A DNA stretch of 64,000 nucleotides from Thysanoteuthis rhombus. Lineage: Eukaryota > Mollusca > Cephalopoda > Oegopsida > Thysanoteuthidae. This document shows positions 51,690 through 61,230 of this stretch, piece by piece (position 1 is the first letter of the stretch; every line of letters begins with the position of its first letter). The stretch covers positions 37,155,977-37,219,976 of the forward strand of contig OY735219.1 in assembly GCA_963457665.1 (NCBI GenBank), written 5' to 3'. The translations under genes and the position numbers were made by a program. A model generated the notes under the pieces. The model was not told the DNA's origin. It did no database searches and worked only from the letters and a program-made list of their open reading frames with translations.

Positions 51690-51940
51690 AATAAAGGTGT
51701 TTGATTTTTTGATGGACATTGAAAAGTGTATATTTTCAACTATGTGGAATGCAACAGTGATGCTGTGTATATTGTTGGATTGGAAAGAAGTCCTCTCGAA
51801 GCAAGTGATCGATTTGAATAAGTACTGCTCTCAATTAGATCAATTGATGGCAGTAACGAATGAAAATTGTCCAGAATTAGTTGAAGGGCATAATATTCTA
51901 GCAGGATAATGCACAATTTCATGTTTTGTTTTTTGTTTTT
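51690..51940 (+). pseudogene. Mariner transposase fragment
   Basis: The open part (51697-51909) reads VMLCILLDWKEVLSKQVID, followed by NKYCSQLDQLMAV and CPELVEGHNI. This is the animal mariner catalytic-core pattern VMLC.WWDWKG..Y.ELL...N..KYC.QLD.L....D...PEL. After a one-base shift, QDNAQFHV (51902-51925) is the mariner QDNARPHV block holding the second catalytic aspartate. Only the middle of the catalytic domain is visible, and I found no matching terminal repeats. It sits about 80 bp before the acceptor of the first coding exon. Confidence 0.8.
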
Positions 51941-52018
51941 TTTTTGTTGTTGCTATTTTTTGGGTGATCAAGTAAAAATTGTCACAGCTGTATTTTTTTA
52001 TTTCTATTTTTTTTCTAG

Positions 52019-52433
<415 letters not shown>

Positions 52434-52552
52434 TAGCTTGATCTAAGGACTTGTTCTTTCCTAGTAGTTCTGTACCTGCAGAAGTTACAATGATAATACT
52501 ACCTACTAGGTAGCACTTCAGTGATACTACTACCGACTTGGTAGCACCTGAA

Positions 52553-52603
52553 GAGCGCATCGTACCTCTGCCAATGCTATTGTGTAAAATGATAGAAATC
52601 GAG

Positions 52604-52642
<39 letters not shown>

Positions 52643-52815
52643 CTATAATGCAGGGAAGGTAACTGTAGAAGAATTCTTGAATCTCTCAAAATTTGCTCAA
52701 TTCTTACTTAATCTATGACCCATCCTTCCACAAAATGTTATTGAAATTCATGGAAAATCTCTGAAGATATTGTGTGGACAGACAAACACAAGTGAATACA
52801 TAATATCACTATAGA
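52553..52815 (+). repeat. TIR repeat family A, copy 5
   Basis: Begins GAGCGCATCGTACCTCTGCC (52553-52572). It continues through ACCCATCCTTCCACAAAATG and AGATATTGTGTGGACAGACA to about 52800. A microsatellite at 52603-52643 lies inside it. The right inverted end is not clear. Confidence 0.65.
52603..52643. repeat. (AT)n(AG)n microsatellite
   Basis: About 20 bp of AT repeats followed directly by about 18 bp of GA repeats. Confidence 0.9.
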
Positions 52816-53425
52816 TATGTGCACCTTCCAGTTTATCAAAAAAAGCTGGACTTTGGCATATAGTTAAAGAAAAAACAAATTTCTGATAAGAACATTGGAT
52901 ATTTTAATACATTCAGCACCAAAGAAGGTTGATCAATATTTTCATTACTTTACCTCTCAAGTGAAAGAACAAGAATCATTTAGTTCAATGATGCATCCAC
53001 CATCTATGGTAGTTGTAGCTGGAAGATTAGGATGGTTCACCTGAAGGTCAGGATGAAGTTTCATATCAATCCAACTTGATATGGCCAAGAAAATTGATAT
53101 TTAGAACTACTAGTTGTGGTAGCAGCAGGAAGATAAGGATGGTTCCTCCAAAAGTGTGGACCAAGTTTAATATCAATCCGACATGATACAACTGAGGATT
53201 TATATTCAACATATTAGGGAACAACTGACCAACCAAGAAGTGTCTTCTAATGTGCATCTAAAAAACATTAGTGTTGAATGCTTTTAGCTAATGATATTGC
53301 ATCTAAGCTTTGCTCTTTATAGTCCACAGTACTATGCAAATATAGACTAGATCTGCTGTAAGATCCTATTTTCCTGTTTTGATCCTAATAGGATTTTTTT
53401 TTTTTTTTTTTTTTCTTCCTCTCAG

Positions 53426-53700
53426 GTCCCTATGGTATAAACCATGGTATTGAATTACACAATGATGGCGTGCAATATGCCCTTGATCGCCTTGAAGAGT
53501 TTAAACTGAAATCAGAAATGTTTGATGAATTTGAATTTTGTGAGCCCAAATTTGTGGTTGGGAATTGTCTCCAGCTGAACTCTGGTGTCCGTCTTTATGA
53601 CCGGGTCTACTGTGGAGCCGCCTGCCCGGCAGAACATGAAAACTACATGAAGAATCTCATTAATGTGGGTGGCATTCTTGTTATGCCTCTGAATGACCAG
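53426..53700 (+). CDS. PCMTD1: PCMTD1/2-like protein, coding exon 2 (residues 103-194)
   Basis: The acceptor TCCTCTCAG ends at 53425. The two bases GT complete Gly103, and the frame continues PYGINHGIELH, which follows motif I in PCMTD proteins exactly as expected. It includes the SAM-fold strands FEFCEPKFVVGNCLQL (138-153) and YDRVYCGAACPAEHENYM (160-177), where the second matches the family's YDRIYCGA...HENYM, and VGGILVMPLNDQ (183-194), the closing strand. The exon ends on CAG at 53700 with donor GTAATT, phase 0. Sequence is well conserved throughout, consistent with a functional gene. Confidence 0.95.
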
Positions 53701-53737
53701 GTAATTATTCATATTTATTATATATTTTCAAGTGAGA

Positions 53738-53933
53738 TTAACCCATTAACTGCAGTAGGTGTTGAAGAGTAATAGTTGTCCATTGAAAGTTAAAAGCCCT
53801 TGTCCATTGTAAGATAAGAGCCCTGACTCACAGATAGAACCAAGTTGCCATCAATCATGATAGAACAAATTTTATTGAGTTAGCAATAGAATTGCAATGA
53901 TGGGAATCCCATCATTCACAGTTAATGAGTTAA
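53738..53933. mobile_element. TTAA-flanked MITE (piggyBac-like ends)
   Basis: The left end TTAACCCATTAACTG (53738-53752) pairs with the right end CAGTTAATGAGTTAA (53919-53933), 14 of 15 complementary. The outer TTAA tetranucleotides are the target-site signature of piggyBac transposition, and CCC after TTAA is also typical of that superfamily. The interior (~165 bp) is non-coding. A second copy lies at 61231-61558. Confidence 0.75.
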
Positions 53934-54399
53934 TGTTTTCAATTGGCAAATGTTTAATGAATAAGCATTATCCCAAGATTTATTTTCCCTTCCCTATTTT
54001 TATATATCATTTCAACCTACAATGAACAGAAATGTAGTCCCTCCTCAACTTACATGTATATTTTTATATTCATTTGGGGGATAAGCATCGTTATCTGTTA
54101 TTGTGGCATTTATTATGAGACTTAAATTTGTCTTTTTGTCAAGTACAGCAGTAAGTTTCTGCCTGAAATAATATGAAGAACTTCATATTTATTGTAGTTC
54201 TTTGGTACAATTATATAACAGTTCTGGTTAGTCAGTCAGTCAGAAACCATCATGTGACCTATGTCTTTTGGCAGCATACTCATGTTGGAGGGATGATCTG
54301 TTAAAAAAAAAAAAATGAAAAAAGGTGTATCCAGTGTATGAGCTGACCCAAGATGGGCTACTTTTACAGGGCTAAAGGACTCCACTGCCTTGCTATTTA

Positions 54400-54545
54400 C
54401 CAATGGCTGAGGAGAGCAGTGGATTCATGCCTTTTCCAAGGACATCAGTGCAAAGTGAATGCAAACTACCCCAGCCGCAGTTTGAATTCTGTTTGCTGAT
54501 TCCATTCTCTAAGCTGCTAACTGTTAGACCGCCCTCACCTCCTTA
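54400..54545 (-). repeat. Possible tRNA-derived SINE
   Basis: The minus strand reads GGTCTAACAGTTAGCAGC (complement of 54513-54530), resembling an A box. About 40 bp later, CAGAATTCAAACTG (complement of 54479-54492) resembles a B box. The match is weaker than at 55.16 kb, and the small plus-strand open frame here is not credible as a gene. Confidence 0.4.
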
Positions 54546-54889
54546 CATAGCAAAGTCTAAATTTAACCATTTCATTAAACCAAATTCATAACAATGTCAA
54601 TGTTTGCTTGATGCTTACTCATAAACACATTACACACTAACATATCCAAGTCAAAAGATACAAAGCACTAACTGCAGTAAAATCCTCAGTTTATTATCTT
54701 CCTTCTTTTACAGCATGCAAGCTTTTAAAAAAAATAATCTTGTTTCATGCTTGACTGAAGATCATTTTTTGCATTACACTCGTGAAATTTGTAACAGGTC
54801 AGTAAAAAGGCATTGCTCTGGTTATTTGACTTTTTTTTTTTTTTTCTATCTTATTTTCAAAATACTTTTTCCAAATTGATCCATATGTC

Positions 54890-55045
54890 ACTTATAAATG
54901 TGACGAACTGTTAACTTCTTACTCACCTGTTGAGTTATGGGCCTCTTAGACAAATAACTGGGAAATCATTAATAAGCAGCCAATAAAAGTGACAAATATT
55001 GAGATAAAGGTAAATAGTATCCAAAAGATAATAATGATTTAAAAT
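54890..55045 (+). repeat. SINE body fragment, copy 1
   Basis: TTCTTACTCACCTGTTGAG and later TTGAGATAAAGGTAAATAGTA, then AGATAATAATGATT, match the tail of the element that begins at 55150 (TTTACTCACTG..., TTGAGATGATGGTAAATAGTA, TTAATAATGATAAA). The tRNA-like head is absent. Confidence 0.55.
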
Positions 55046-55149
55046 CCTTCATCTAAAATTTAAAAAATTGGATTACCAATACTGAATTACTAGTTAATAA
55101 TGAACATGGGGCAGAAGAGATTGAGATTGAGTTTAAAGATGTGATTTTG

Positions 55150-55372
55150 ACTTGCTAGTTCCTGTAGCTCAGTAATAAGAGCGGTCAGGCTTTAACCAAT
55201 CCATCCTCTGAAATAACAGGTCGTGAGTTTGATTCTCACCTTGAACTTCTCACTTGTTCCGATTCATGATGCTAATTTATTTACTCACTGCCAAAGGGAA
55301 ACCAGCCTGAGTTTACTTGCAAAAAATTTTGAGATGATGGTAAATAGTAACCTAGATTAATAATGATAAATG
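55150..55372 (+). repeat. tRNA-derived SINE
   Basis: The head 55158-55245 looks like a tRNA: TGTAGCTCAGTAATAAGAGC (A box, D arm) at 55163-55182 and AGGTCGTGAGTTTGATTCTC (B box, T arm) at 55218-55237. The ~55 bp spacing suits an internal pol III promoter. A non-tRNA body and an AT-rich tail follow (to AATAATGATAAA), shared with the fragment at 54890. The acceptor stem does not close properly, so this is a SINE and not a working tRNA gene. Confidence 0.7.
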
Positions 55373-55860
55373 AAATACTTGATTTATTTTTGTTTTTATC
55401 ATATATACTTGTGTAAAAGTTGATCTTGTGTGTAGATGGATCCTTGATTTATGGTCATGAAATCATTTATTTATGATCTACTTTTTTGAAGCCAGGGATT
55501 GCTCCCAGTCCTTTCCATTGGGTTTTTAATTTCAATCTTACAGAATTATTGGAAGCTCATTGCTTCACCCTCCCATGAAACAAAAAGGCCCTTCAAGTGT
55601 AATAAGGTTCTCTTACAATGGGGATATATATCTTTACTATATAGAGATAGAATAGCATAAAATTTTGTGAAAAAATCTTGCCTTGCATGATATTGGTCTT
55701 ATTGACACCAAGCATATAAGAGTCTCTTTATTTGTAACAAATAAAACAGACAACCGAAATGATTATCTTTGTTCATCTATTTATGTTGCAGAATTATAAG
55801 TTAGTTGAGAAAAAATATCAGGGTCAAGATTTGGTTTGTAAACTAGAGTAATTTTCTATG

Positions 55861-55863
<3 letters not shown>

Positions 55864-55903
<40 letters not shown>

Positions 55904-55912
55904 ATGTGTGTG
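55864..55912. repeat. (AT)n(GT)n microsatellite
   Basis: AT repeats passing into GT/TG repeats, followed by a run of G (55918-55927). Confidence 0.9.
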
Positions 55913-55971
55913 CATTTGGGGGGGGGGCTTTACTATTTTTTTGAATAATATCTCTCTTTAAAGATATTATC

Positions 55972-56268
55972 TTACTATGAATTATATAAATTAAGATATT
56001 ACTTATTTTATTGAGTTAGGATCACTCTTGTTTAGCATGGAGTTGTAAGTTTCTACCTCCAACCAAACCTTTTTCTCCATCCAATTGTTGCTTTTTTTAT
56101 TGTTTCTTCTGTACTTGGAGAAAAAAAACTAACATTTGTGGAAGTTTAAATGATATGAAGCCAAACTTTTTCATAATAAAAGTATTATTTACACCTATGT
56201 AGTTAACAAAGGTTAAGGTTTACTGCTTATGAGAATTTGACATATTTACTATGAATTATATAAATTAA
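55972..56268 (+). repeat. 23 bp perfect direct repeat pair
   Basis: TTACTATGAATTATATAAAT plus TAA occurs at 55972-55994 and again, identically, at 56246-56268. About 250 bp of other sequence lies between them. Confidence 0.85.
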
Positions 56269-57074
56269 AATACCAGGTAGAGGCATCAAATTTTGCAGAT
56301 TTTTAATGTCAGTCAGGGCAATATGCTGAAACGGTGGTGGATGAAGGTGTGGCTGTTTAGTTAAGACAAAATTTCAGACCCATCTACCTGGTTACTCTTG
56401 TAATTCATTTTTGCCTCAAAAGGTAGTCTTCAAAACTCAACCTATACACAGGTATATACGATAATTGCTATTAAGTTTCTAACTTCATTGCATTACAAAC
56501 ATAACTTCGTTTTAGGAATCAAATATTACCTTTTTGTTGATACTGCTTCCCTATTCAGAAAATAGTCTATTTTCATTTTTTCTATTTTTTCTTTTTATTT
56601 TTTCTTTATTTTTCTCCATTGAAGATTGTTCCTACCAAAGTTATTTTCATTTTATTCTTTTAATAAAACAAAAACTAAGCCAAATTATTAAATGATTTTA
56701 AATGTTCTCTGACAATTAGCCAAAGAAATTCAGTCATATCTTAAAATCTTAAAAATGGTGCTGTCATAAGTTTCTGTCCTATTTAATTTTCATGTATAAA
56801 AAAAAATTCAATGAAATTTCTAAAATAATTTAGACAAAAATAAATATTTGTATCATCAGTCAACTATTTGGATGGTTTGGGATGACTTGGGGAAACTGTA
56901 GATTCTCATCTTATTTCATCAAATTTGATCATGTGTCTTATACATCTCAGATCTTCCTGACGTGATGTTTGTTTTATGATTTAGTAGGTCAGTCTCATTA
57001 CCGTTATTAATGCTGTTATCTAGTGACTATTCACCACATACTAAGACTGGTTGCCTTGATTTTTTTTATCCTGT

Positions 57075-57783
57075 TTTCTTTTATCTCTTTTTTTCTTTTA
57101 TCTTTTCTTCTCTTTTCTTTTCCTTTCTTTTCCTCTCTTTTCTTCTTTTCCTCTCTTTTCTTCTTTTCCTCTCTTTTCTTCTTTTCCTCTCTTTTCTTCT
57201 TTTCCTCTCTTTTCTTCTTTTCCTCTCTTTTCTTCTTTTCCTTTCTTTTCTTCTTTTCCTTTCTTTTCTTCTTTTCCTCTCTTTTCTTCTTTTCCTTTCT
57301 TTTCTTCTTTTCCTTTCTTTTCTTCTTTTCCTTTCTTTTCTTCTTTTCCTTTCTTTTCTTCTTTTCCTTTCTTTTCTTCTTTTCCTCTCTTTTCTTCTTT
57401 TCCTCTCTTTTCTTCTTTTCCTCTCTGTCTTTTTTTTTTCCTCTCTGTCTTTTTTTTTTCCTCTCTGTCTTTTTTTTTCCTCTCTGTCTTTTTTTTTTCC
57501 TCTCTGTCTTTTTTTTTCCCCTCTGTCTTTTTTTTTCCCCTCTGTCTTTTTTTTTTCCCCTCTGTCTTTTTTTTTTCCCCTCTGTCTTTTTTTTTTCCCC
57601 TCTGTCTTTTTTTTTTTCCCCTCTGTCTTTTTTTTTTCCCCTCTGTCTTTTTTTTTTCCCCTCTGTCTTTTTTTTTTCCCCTCTGTCTTTTTTTTTTCCC
57701 CTCTGTCTTTTTTTTTTCCCCTCTGTCTTTTTTTTTTTTTTTTTTTTCCCCTCTGTCTTTTTTTTTTTTTTTCCCTCTGTCTC
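57075..57783 (+). repeat. Polypyrimidine minisatellite in intron 3
   Basis: There are two adjoining arrays. From about 57125 to 57424 the unit is 18 bp, CCTCTCTTTTCTTCTTTT, with C/T variation (CCTTTC for CCTCTC in a block of units), about 16 copies. From 57420 to 57783 the unit changes to CCTCTCTGTC plus a T-run, then CCCCTCTGTC plus a T-run. I count 18 CTGTC cores, period about 19-21 bp, T-runs growing toward the right. Apart from the single G per unit in the second array the strand is all C and T. Frames through the 18 bp array give a meaningless LFLSFL hexapeptide repeat. Confidence 0.95.
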
Positions 57784-58064
57784 TTTTAACTATGAAATTG
57801 AACTTGTTTGTTTTTTTTTTTTTACTGTCAATATTTTGAGGGAGTTAGGCAGAAAAGTATATTTGAGGTAAGACCACACTCCTTTACAATTCGCACATTA
57901 TGTATGTCCTGTCTTCCCAAATAAAGATGTTTTCTTCTTTCTAAGGGAAAGATTAACTTAATCTTTTAGCTCTATTATCTTTTCATGAAAAAACATGTCC
58001 AGTTTTTCTTAAAAAAAAATGCTCTTTTATAACATTAATTCAATAAATCTCTCTCTCTCTCCAG

Positions 58065-58182
58065 TTGTTACAGATTCGTCGAATAAGTGAGACCAGTTGG
58101 GAGACGAAAAATGTCCTTCCCGTATCCTTTGCCTCTCTTGTTGTTCCTTCAAAAGAAAGTCATGCAGAAACTATTGAGTTGC
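58065..58182 (+). CDS. PCMTD1: PCMTD1/2-like protein, coding exon 3 (residues 195-233 and first base of 234)
   Basis: Too short to stand out as an open frame; identified by homology and splice sites. The acceptor is CTCTCTCCAG, ending at 58064. The frame reads LLQIRRISETSWETKNVL and then PVSFASLVVPSK, matching the family block L.QI.R.....WE.KN.L.VSFA.LV.PSK that ends the methyltransferase-like domain. The donor GTAAGT is at 58183 after TTGC. The single base C joins CT of the next exon as Pro234, phase 1. Length 118 bp. Confidence 0.93.
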
Positions 58183-59046
58183 GTAAGTATATATGATGAT
58201 GCGGCTTTTACAATTGTTTTATATTTTCAAATGTTTTTTTTAATCACGGCTGGATGGCATCAGGACACGATATGTGGTCCGCCAAACAATCTTGCCCCAC
58301 CAGGCAGACAAGGTTGGACTATGCTTATACAAAAATTCATAGATCTTTGAGTAACCAATATCCTTCATTATGTTGTTTTTGAATGCTTTGATCTGGAGGA
58401 AATAGTATCTTCACTGAGAGTACTCCATTGTTAGGTCACTCCATTGGAGAAGAAATTCTTTCTCAGCCCAAATGTGTGTACCTTGAGTTTTTGACTAATA
58501 ATAATGATGCAGTAAATATGTGCTTGTGTGAACATAGAACAAAACTGTCACTGCTCTCTCTCTGGTGGTTATGCTATTTTGAATATTTCATTTTGTGCTA
58601 ACCTGTCTTCAATTCTAACGAAAACAGGAAATATTACAAAAATCTGATCAAACAATAGTATACTTACCTGTTGGATCTTGAAGATAGCCTTGACATTTTC
58701 CATATTATAATCAATCAAAACTGGCAATGTAGGTTTCTTCAGTTTTCAAATGAGTCTCAATGGCTCTTGCTCATACTATCCGCACCAATGAAGCTAGAGG
58801 GTTGAATTTTTAGACATTTACTTCCTCATGTCTGGGGAAAAAAATTTTTTTTTTTTTTTTCTCTGTCTGATAAATCTCATCCATTTGATAATACGTTGTC
58901 ATGTTTTAAGTATAGCCTGTATGAATGAAGAGTTATTTTTCCCCCACACACTCTTTTATACGTATAGATGTGTGTATAGATTCTGATTTAGTTACATATT
59001 CTAGAAATTCATAACCATTTCGATAATATTTTGCATTTCATTTCAG
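58183..59046 (+). other. Intron 4
   Basis: An 864 bp phase-1 intron (GTAAGT...TTTCAG). It contains a family B repeat fragment and a T-run near 58847. CGATATGTGGTCCGCCAAAC (58268-58287) may be a decayed family A piece. Confidence 0.9.
58705..58850 (+). repeat. Dispersed repeat family B, 5' part
   Basis: AATCAAAACTGGCAATGTAG, then GTTTCTTCAGTTTTCAAATG and CCGCACCAATGAAGCTAGAG, aligns with 50640-50740 and stops at a T-run. Confidence 0.6.
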
Positions 59047-60026
59047 CTGAAGTCCAGTTGCCTAGTCTTCAAGACGTTGCCCGTATTGCCATCCGAAGCA
59101 TTCTGCGAGACAACATCCTAAAAGAATATCCCTATTTGCAAAATAACCACAGAACCAAACGCAAAGCCAGCAAAAATGGCAAAAATGGCAAAGCTTCCAA
59201 AGACAGACGGATTCAATTCCAAATGATGATGCTAGAGCGTTGCTATAGTGATGACGAGGATGAGGACGATGATGATCAGTACTTTCCCGGCGTCATCTCC
59301 CGTCCGAGCTCAGATGAAAGTGTCAGCTCTGAACACGATACAGCTGAGGAGGAATCTCCCGACCAAACAGTCCCCGGTGGGGTGCGGCGACGCGCCTGTC
59401 CTAAATCATCAAATTCCTCCAGTGAGAAGATGGAAGTTGATGAACAGAGTGACAGCTCGGCCACACCCGTGAAAAAGCTTCCTCGTTACCGCACCCGCTT
59501 TCGGATTGGGCAAACTTTGGGTGCCAGCGAGGAGAGAGACGAAGACGACGAGGCAGGTACTACCACCACAGCTGCCGAATCAAAGAAAGATACCAGCAAC
59601 AGTCGGAAAAAGTCTAACGAAACCATCTCTGATGACGACGATTCAGACTCTGAGGAGGAGAATTTTGGCTTCACTAACCCCAAATTGTTGAAACGTAATG
59701 TGTTTGCTGCACGCACGTCTCCTCCTGTCACCACAAAGGTTAAAGTGTGGTGCTCTTCTACTGCCAGTGCTGATACATCTGAGACGTCCGGTGTTGGCAC
59801 AATGAGTGACCATTCTGATGCTGACAGTGGCAAGGATGGGCTCAATAGCAATAAGGAATCACCTGGCACAGACAGTGGTTCCTGGTCACATAGCTCTGCA
59901 GACAATATAAATGAGACTGAGGAGACAAAACCCAAGGAAAGCATAAGTAGGTACTTGCAGGAAAAAATAAAGCAATTGCCATTGCCTCTCGCCCTCAAGT
60001 CTTTCCTGATGTACTACCGTGCTTGA
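59047..60026 (+). CDS. PCMTD1: PCMTD1/2-like protein, coding exon 4 (residues 234-559, stop TGA)
   Basis: The acceptor TTTCATTTCAG ends at 59046; the upstream ATG in the same frame is intronic. SLQDVARIAI (240-249) fits the Elongin-binding BC-box pattern [ST]LxxxAxxx(hydrophobic). A basic stretch (268-288, HRTKRKASK...) and three acidic patches follow (302-310, 395-402, 428-438), rich in S-D/E casein-kinase-2-type sites and low in order-promoting residues. The C-terminus YLQEKIKQLPLPLALKSFL (536-554) is the family's conserved end, with LPLP (544-547) as a Cul5-box-like motif. In the family these boxes link PCMTD1 to the Elongin B/C-Cullin5 ligase. The human protein is 357 residues; this one is 559, the excess lying between the two boxes. 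The antisense open frame here is a composition shadow. Confidence 0.95.
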
Positions 60027-60450
60027 GATGGTAGTCGGGGAGGACTTATCTACCAAACTGTGATAGAGGACCCTTCTTTCTTCTTCTCTCTCTCTCTCTT
60101 ATGCTGTACATTTACATTTACTTACAATACCCGTCTTCTGATGTTTTTCCGCAATTTTCAATCTCTATGACTATATTCTCACTTCTTCTCCCCACCCCTA
60201 CACTTATCATAAATTTATTTCTCCTTTTCTCCCTAGTATTCTTTCTAACTTTACCTTCTCTCTCTCTCTCTCTCTCTCTCTGGGTACATTATGAAGAAGA
60301 AGAAAAAACAGCAGCCATTAGTCACTTGTTACTTTTGCTACCACAATTCTCTAGTCTGTTACTGATAAAATAACTTTTTTTTTTTTCCTTTTTTTTTTTT
60401 TTAAATGGTTATTGACTAATGAGTGCTGGTTGAAAGTGGTGTACAATAAA
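60027..60450 (+). other. PCMTD 3' UTR (minimal extent)
   Basis: Pyrimidine-rich sequence with CT microsatellites (60082-60100, 60259-60281) follows the stop. The first plausible cleavage signal is at 60445, but the mRNA may continue further. No conserved coding sequence is present. Confidence 0.55.
60445..60450 (+). terminator. Candidate polyadenylation signal AATAAA
   Basis: A canonical hexamer 419 nt after the stop. It runs straight into a genomic A-run (60448-60466), so cDNA ends here could also come from internal priming. T/GT-rich sequence downstream (60493-60530) is compatible with a real site. Confidence 0.4.
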
Positions 60451-60561
60451 AAAAAAAAAAAAAAAAGGATTACATAAATTATCATTTTGAACATTTTTTT
60501 TTTACTTTTTTATGTGCTCACTGTTGTTCAATGTAGAACTTTTTCCTCAAAAAAAACATAC

Positions 60562-60563
<2 letters not shown>

Positions 60564-60602
<39 letters not shown>
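60564..60602. repeat. (AT)n microsatellite
   Basis: About 19 uninterrupted AT units. Confidence 0.95.
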
Positions 60603-60606
<4 letters not shown>

Positions 60607-60733
60607 GGAATATCTTTTTCCTAGGAAAAAAAATGTTTACACGCTTGAAAATCCTTCAGTTTTATTGATAGGTTTGGTTCTACTGGTTCTTGTTTTTGTG
60701 TTTCAAAAAAAAAAAAAAATGTGTAGCTTTTTC

Positions 60734-60760
60734 TTTTTTTTTTTTTTTTTTTTTTTTTTT
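60734..60760 (+). repeat. Poly-T tract
   Basis: Twenty-seven consecutive T within a longer T-rich stretch; an A-run (60704-60719) lies just before it. Confidence 0.95.
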
Positions 60761-60949
60761 CTCCTAACTTGTTTTTGTTTTTTTGCTTTTGCTTTTTAGT
60801 GCATTGCCATGAAAACAAGGTGACCCACTGATAGTTTTAACTTCGATTCTTGCATTGTCATTGTTAACATATGTCCATAATTATGAGATATGGTTCTACG
60901 GATCCTTAAGGGTTCATTTTGACCAGTATTCTAATCTTTGTTCTCCTCA

Positions 60950-61113
60950 TACAGGCCTCCCCCATTATAAAGCGGTTTGCTATAATACAGTTGGATGGTT
61001 GGCCCCAAAAGATTAACACTGCTCCAAAATCAATAAATTGATCACGGCTAGATTATAATCCGGTGTTGGCTTTCTTAGATCCCCAACACCCGCATTATAA
61101 TGGGAGGCCTGTA
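60950..61113. mobile_element. Pogo-like MITE, ACAGGCCTCCC ends
   Basis: The left end ACAGGCCTCCCCCATTATAA (60951-60970) pairs with CATTATAATGGGAGGCCTGT (61093-61112); the inverted repeat holds over about 20 bp with a two-base indel. TA lies at both borders, as in Tc1/mariner/pogo insertions. The interior is about 120 bp and non-coding. A related single end occurs at 32117. Confidence 0.75.
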
Positions 61114-61230
61114 CTACAACAAGCAGTATACTCTCTAGTCATCGTTATTTACCATCCTTTGAAAAAAAAAAAAGTTAGATGTAGAGCTTCATAATATGTA
61201 TTTCTAAATGCTTGCATTTTTGGCAAACAA

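Larger units (their letters stand above)
12901..52018 (+). other. Inferred intron 1 of the PCMTD gene (repeat-rich)
   Basis: If the candidate exon at 12811-12900 is correct, this 39 kb stretch is a single intron. Its 3' end is well supported: a T-rich tract followed by TTTCTAG at 52012-52018. No conserved coding exon was recognised inside. It carries the repeats and transposase relics listed separately, with plain AT-rich sequence between. Stretches that held nothing I could name include 12.9-14.7, 18.7-20.5, 22.6-26.2, 32.6-35.4, 36.0-37.5 and 47.6-50.0 kb. Confidence 0.4.
53701..58064 (+). other. Intron 3
   Basis: A 4,364 bp phase-0 intron (GTAATT...TCTCTCCAG). It holds a TTAA-type MITE, SINE-like pieces, an AT/GT microsatellite, a 23 bp direct repeat pair and the large pyrimidine minisatellite. 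The translation joins DQ to LLQIRRI across it without a gap relative to known PCMTD proteins, so no exon appears to be missing. Confidence 0.9.

Noticed and set aside
55158-55245. A functional tRNA gene
   Set aside because: A and B boxes are present, but the acceptor and anticodon stems do not pair well, and the sequence continues into a SINE body shared with a neighbour.
57010-57871. Two long overlapping open frames (259 and 282 codons) with LFLSFL or SFFFPLCLF repeats
   Set aside because: They are translations of the C/T minisatellite; stop codons are absent only because the tract has almost no A or G. No protein family match, and the region is an intron.
59031-59046. An ATG at 59031 as an alternative start of the last exon
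   Set aside because: It is in the intron before a good acceptor (TTTCATTTCAG). Joining exon 3 at 59047 restores the conserved family sequence.
59486-59998. 170-codon minus-strand open frame opposite exon 4
   Set aside because: A shadow of the acidic/serine-rich sense exon; no homology, start context or splice signals.
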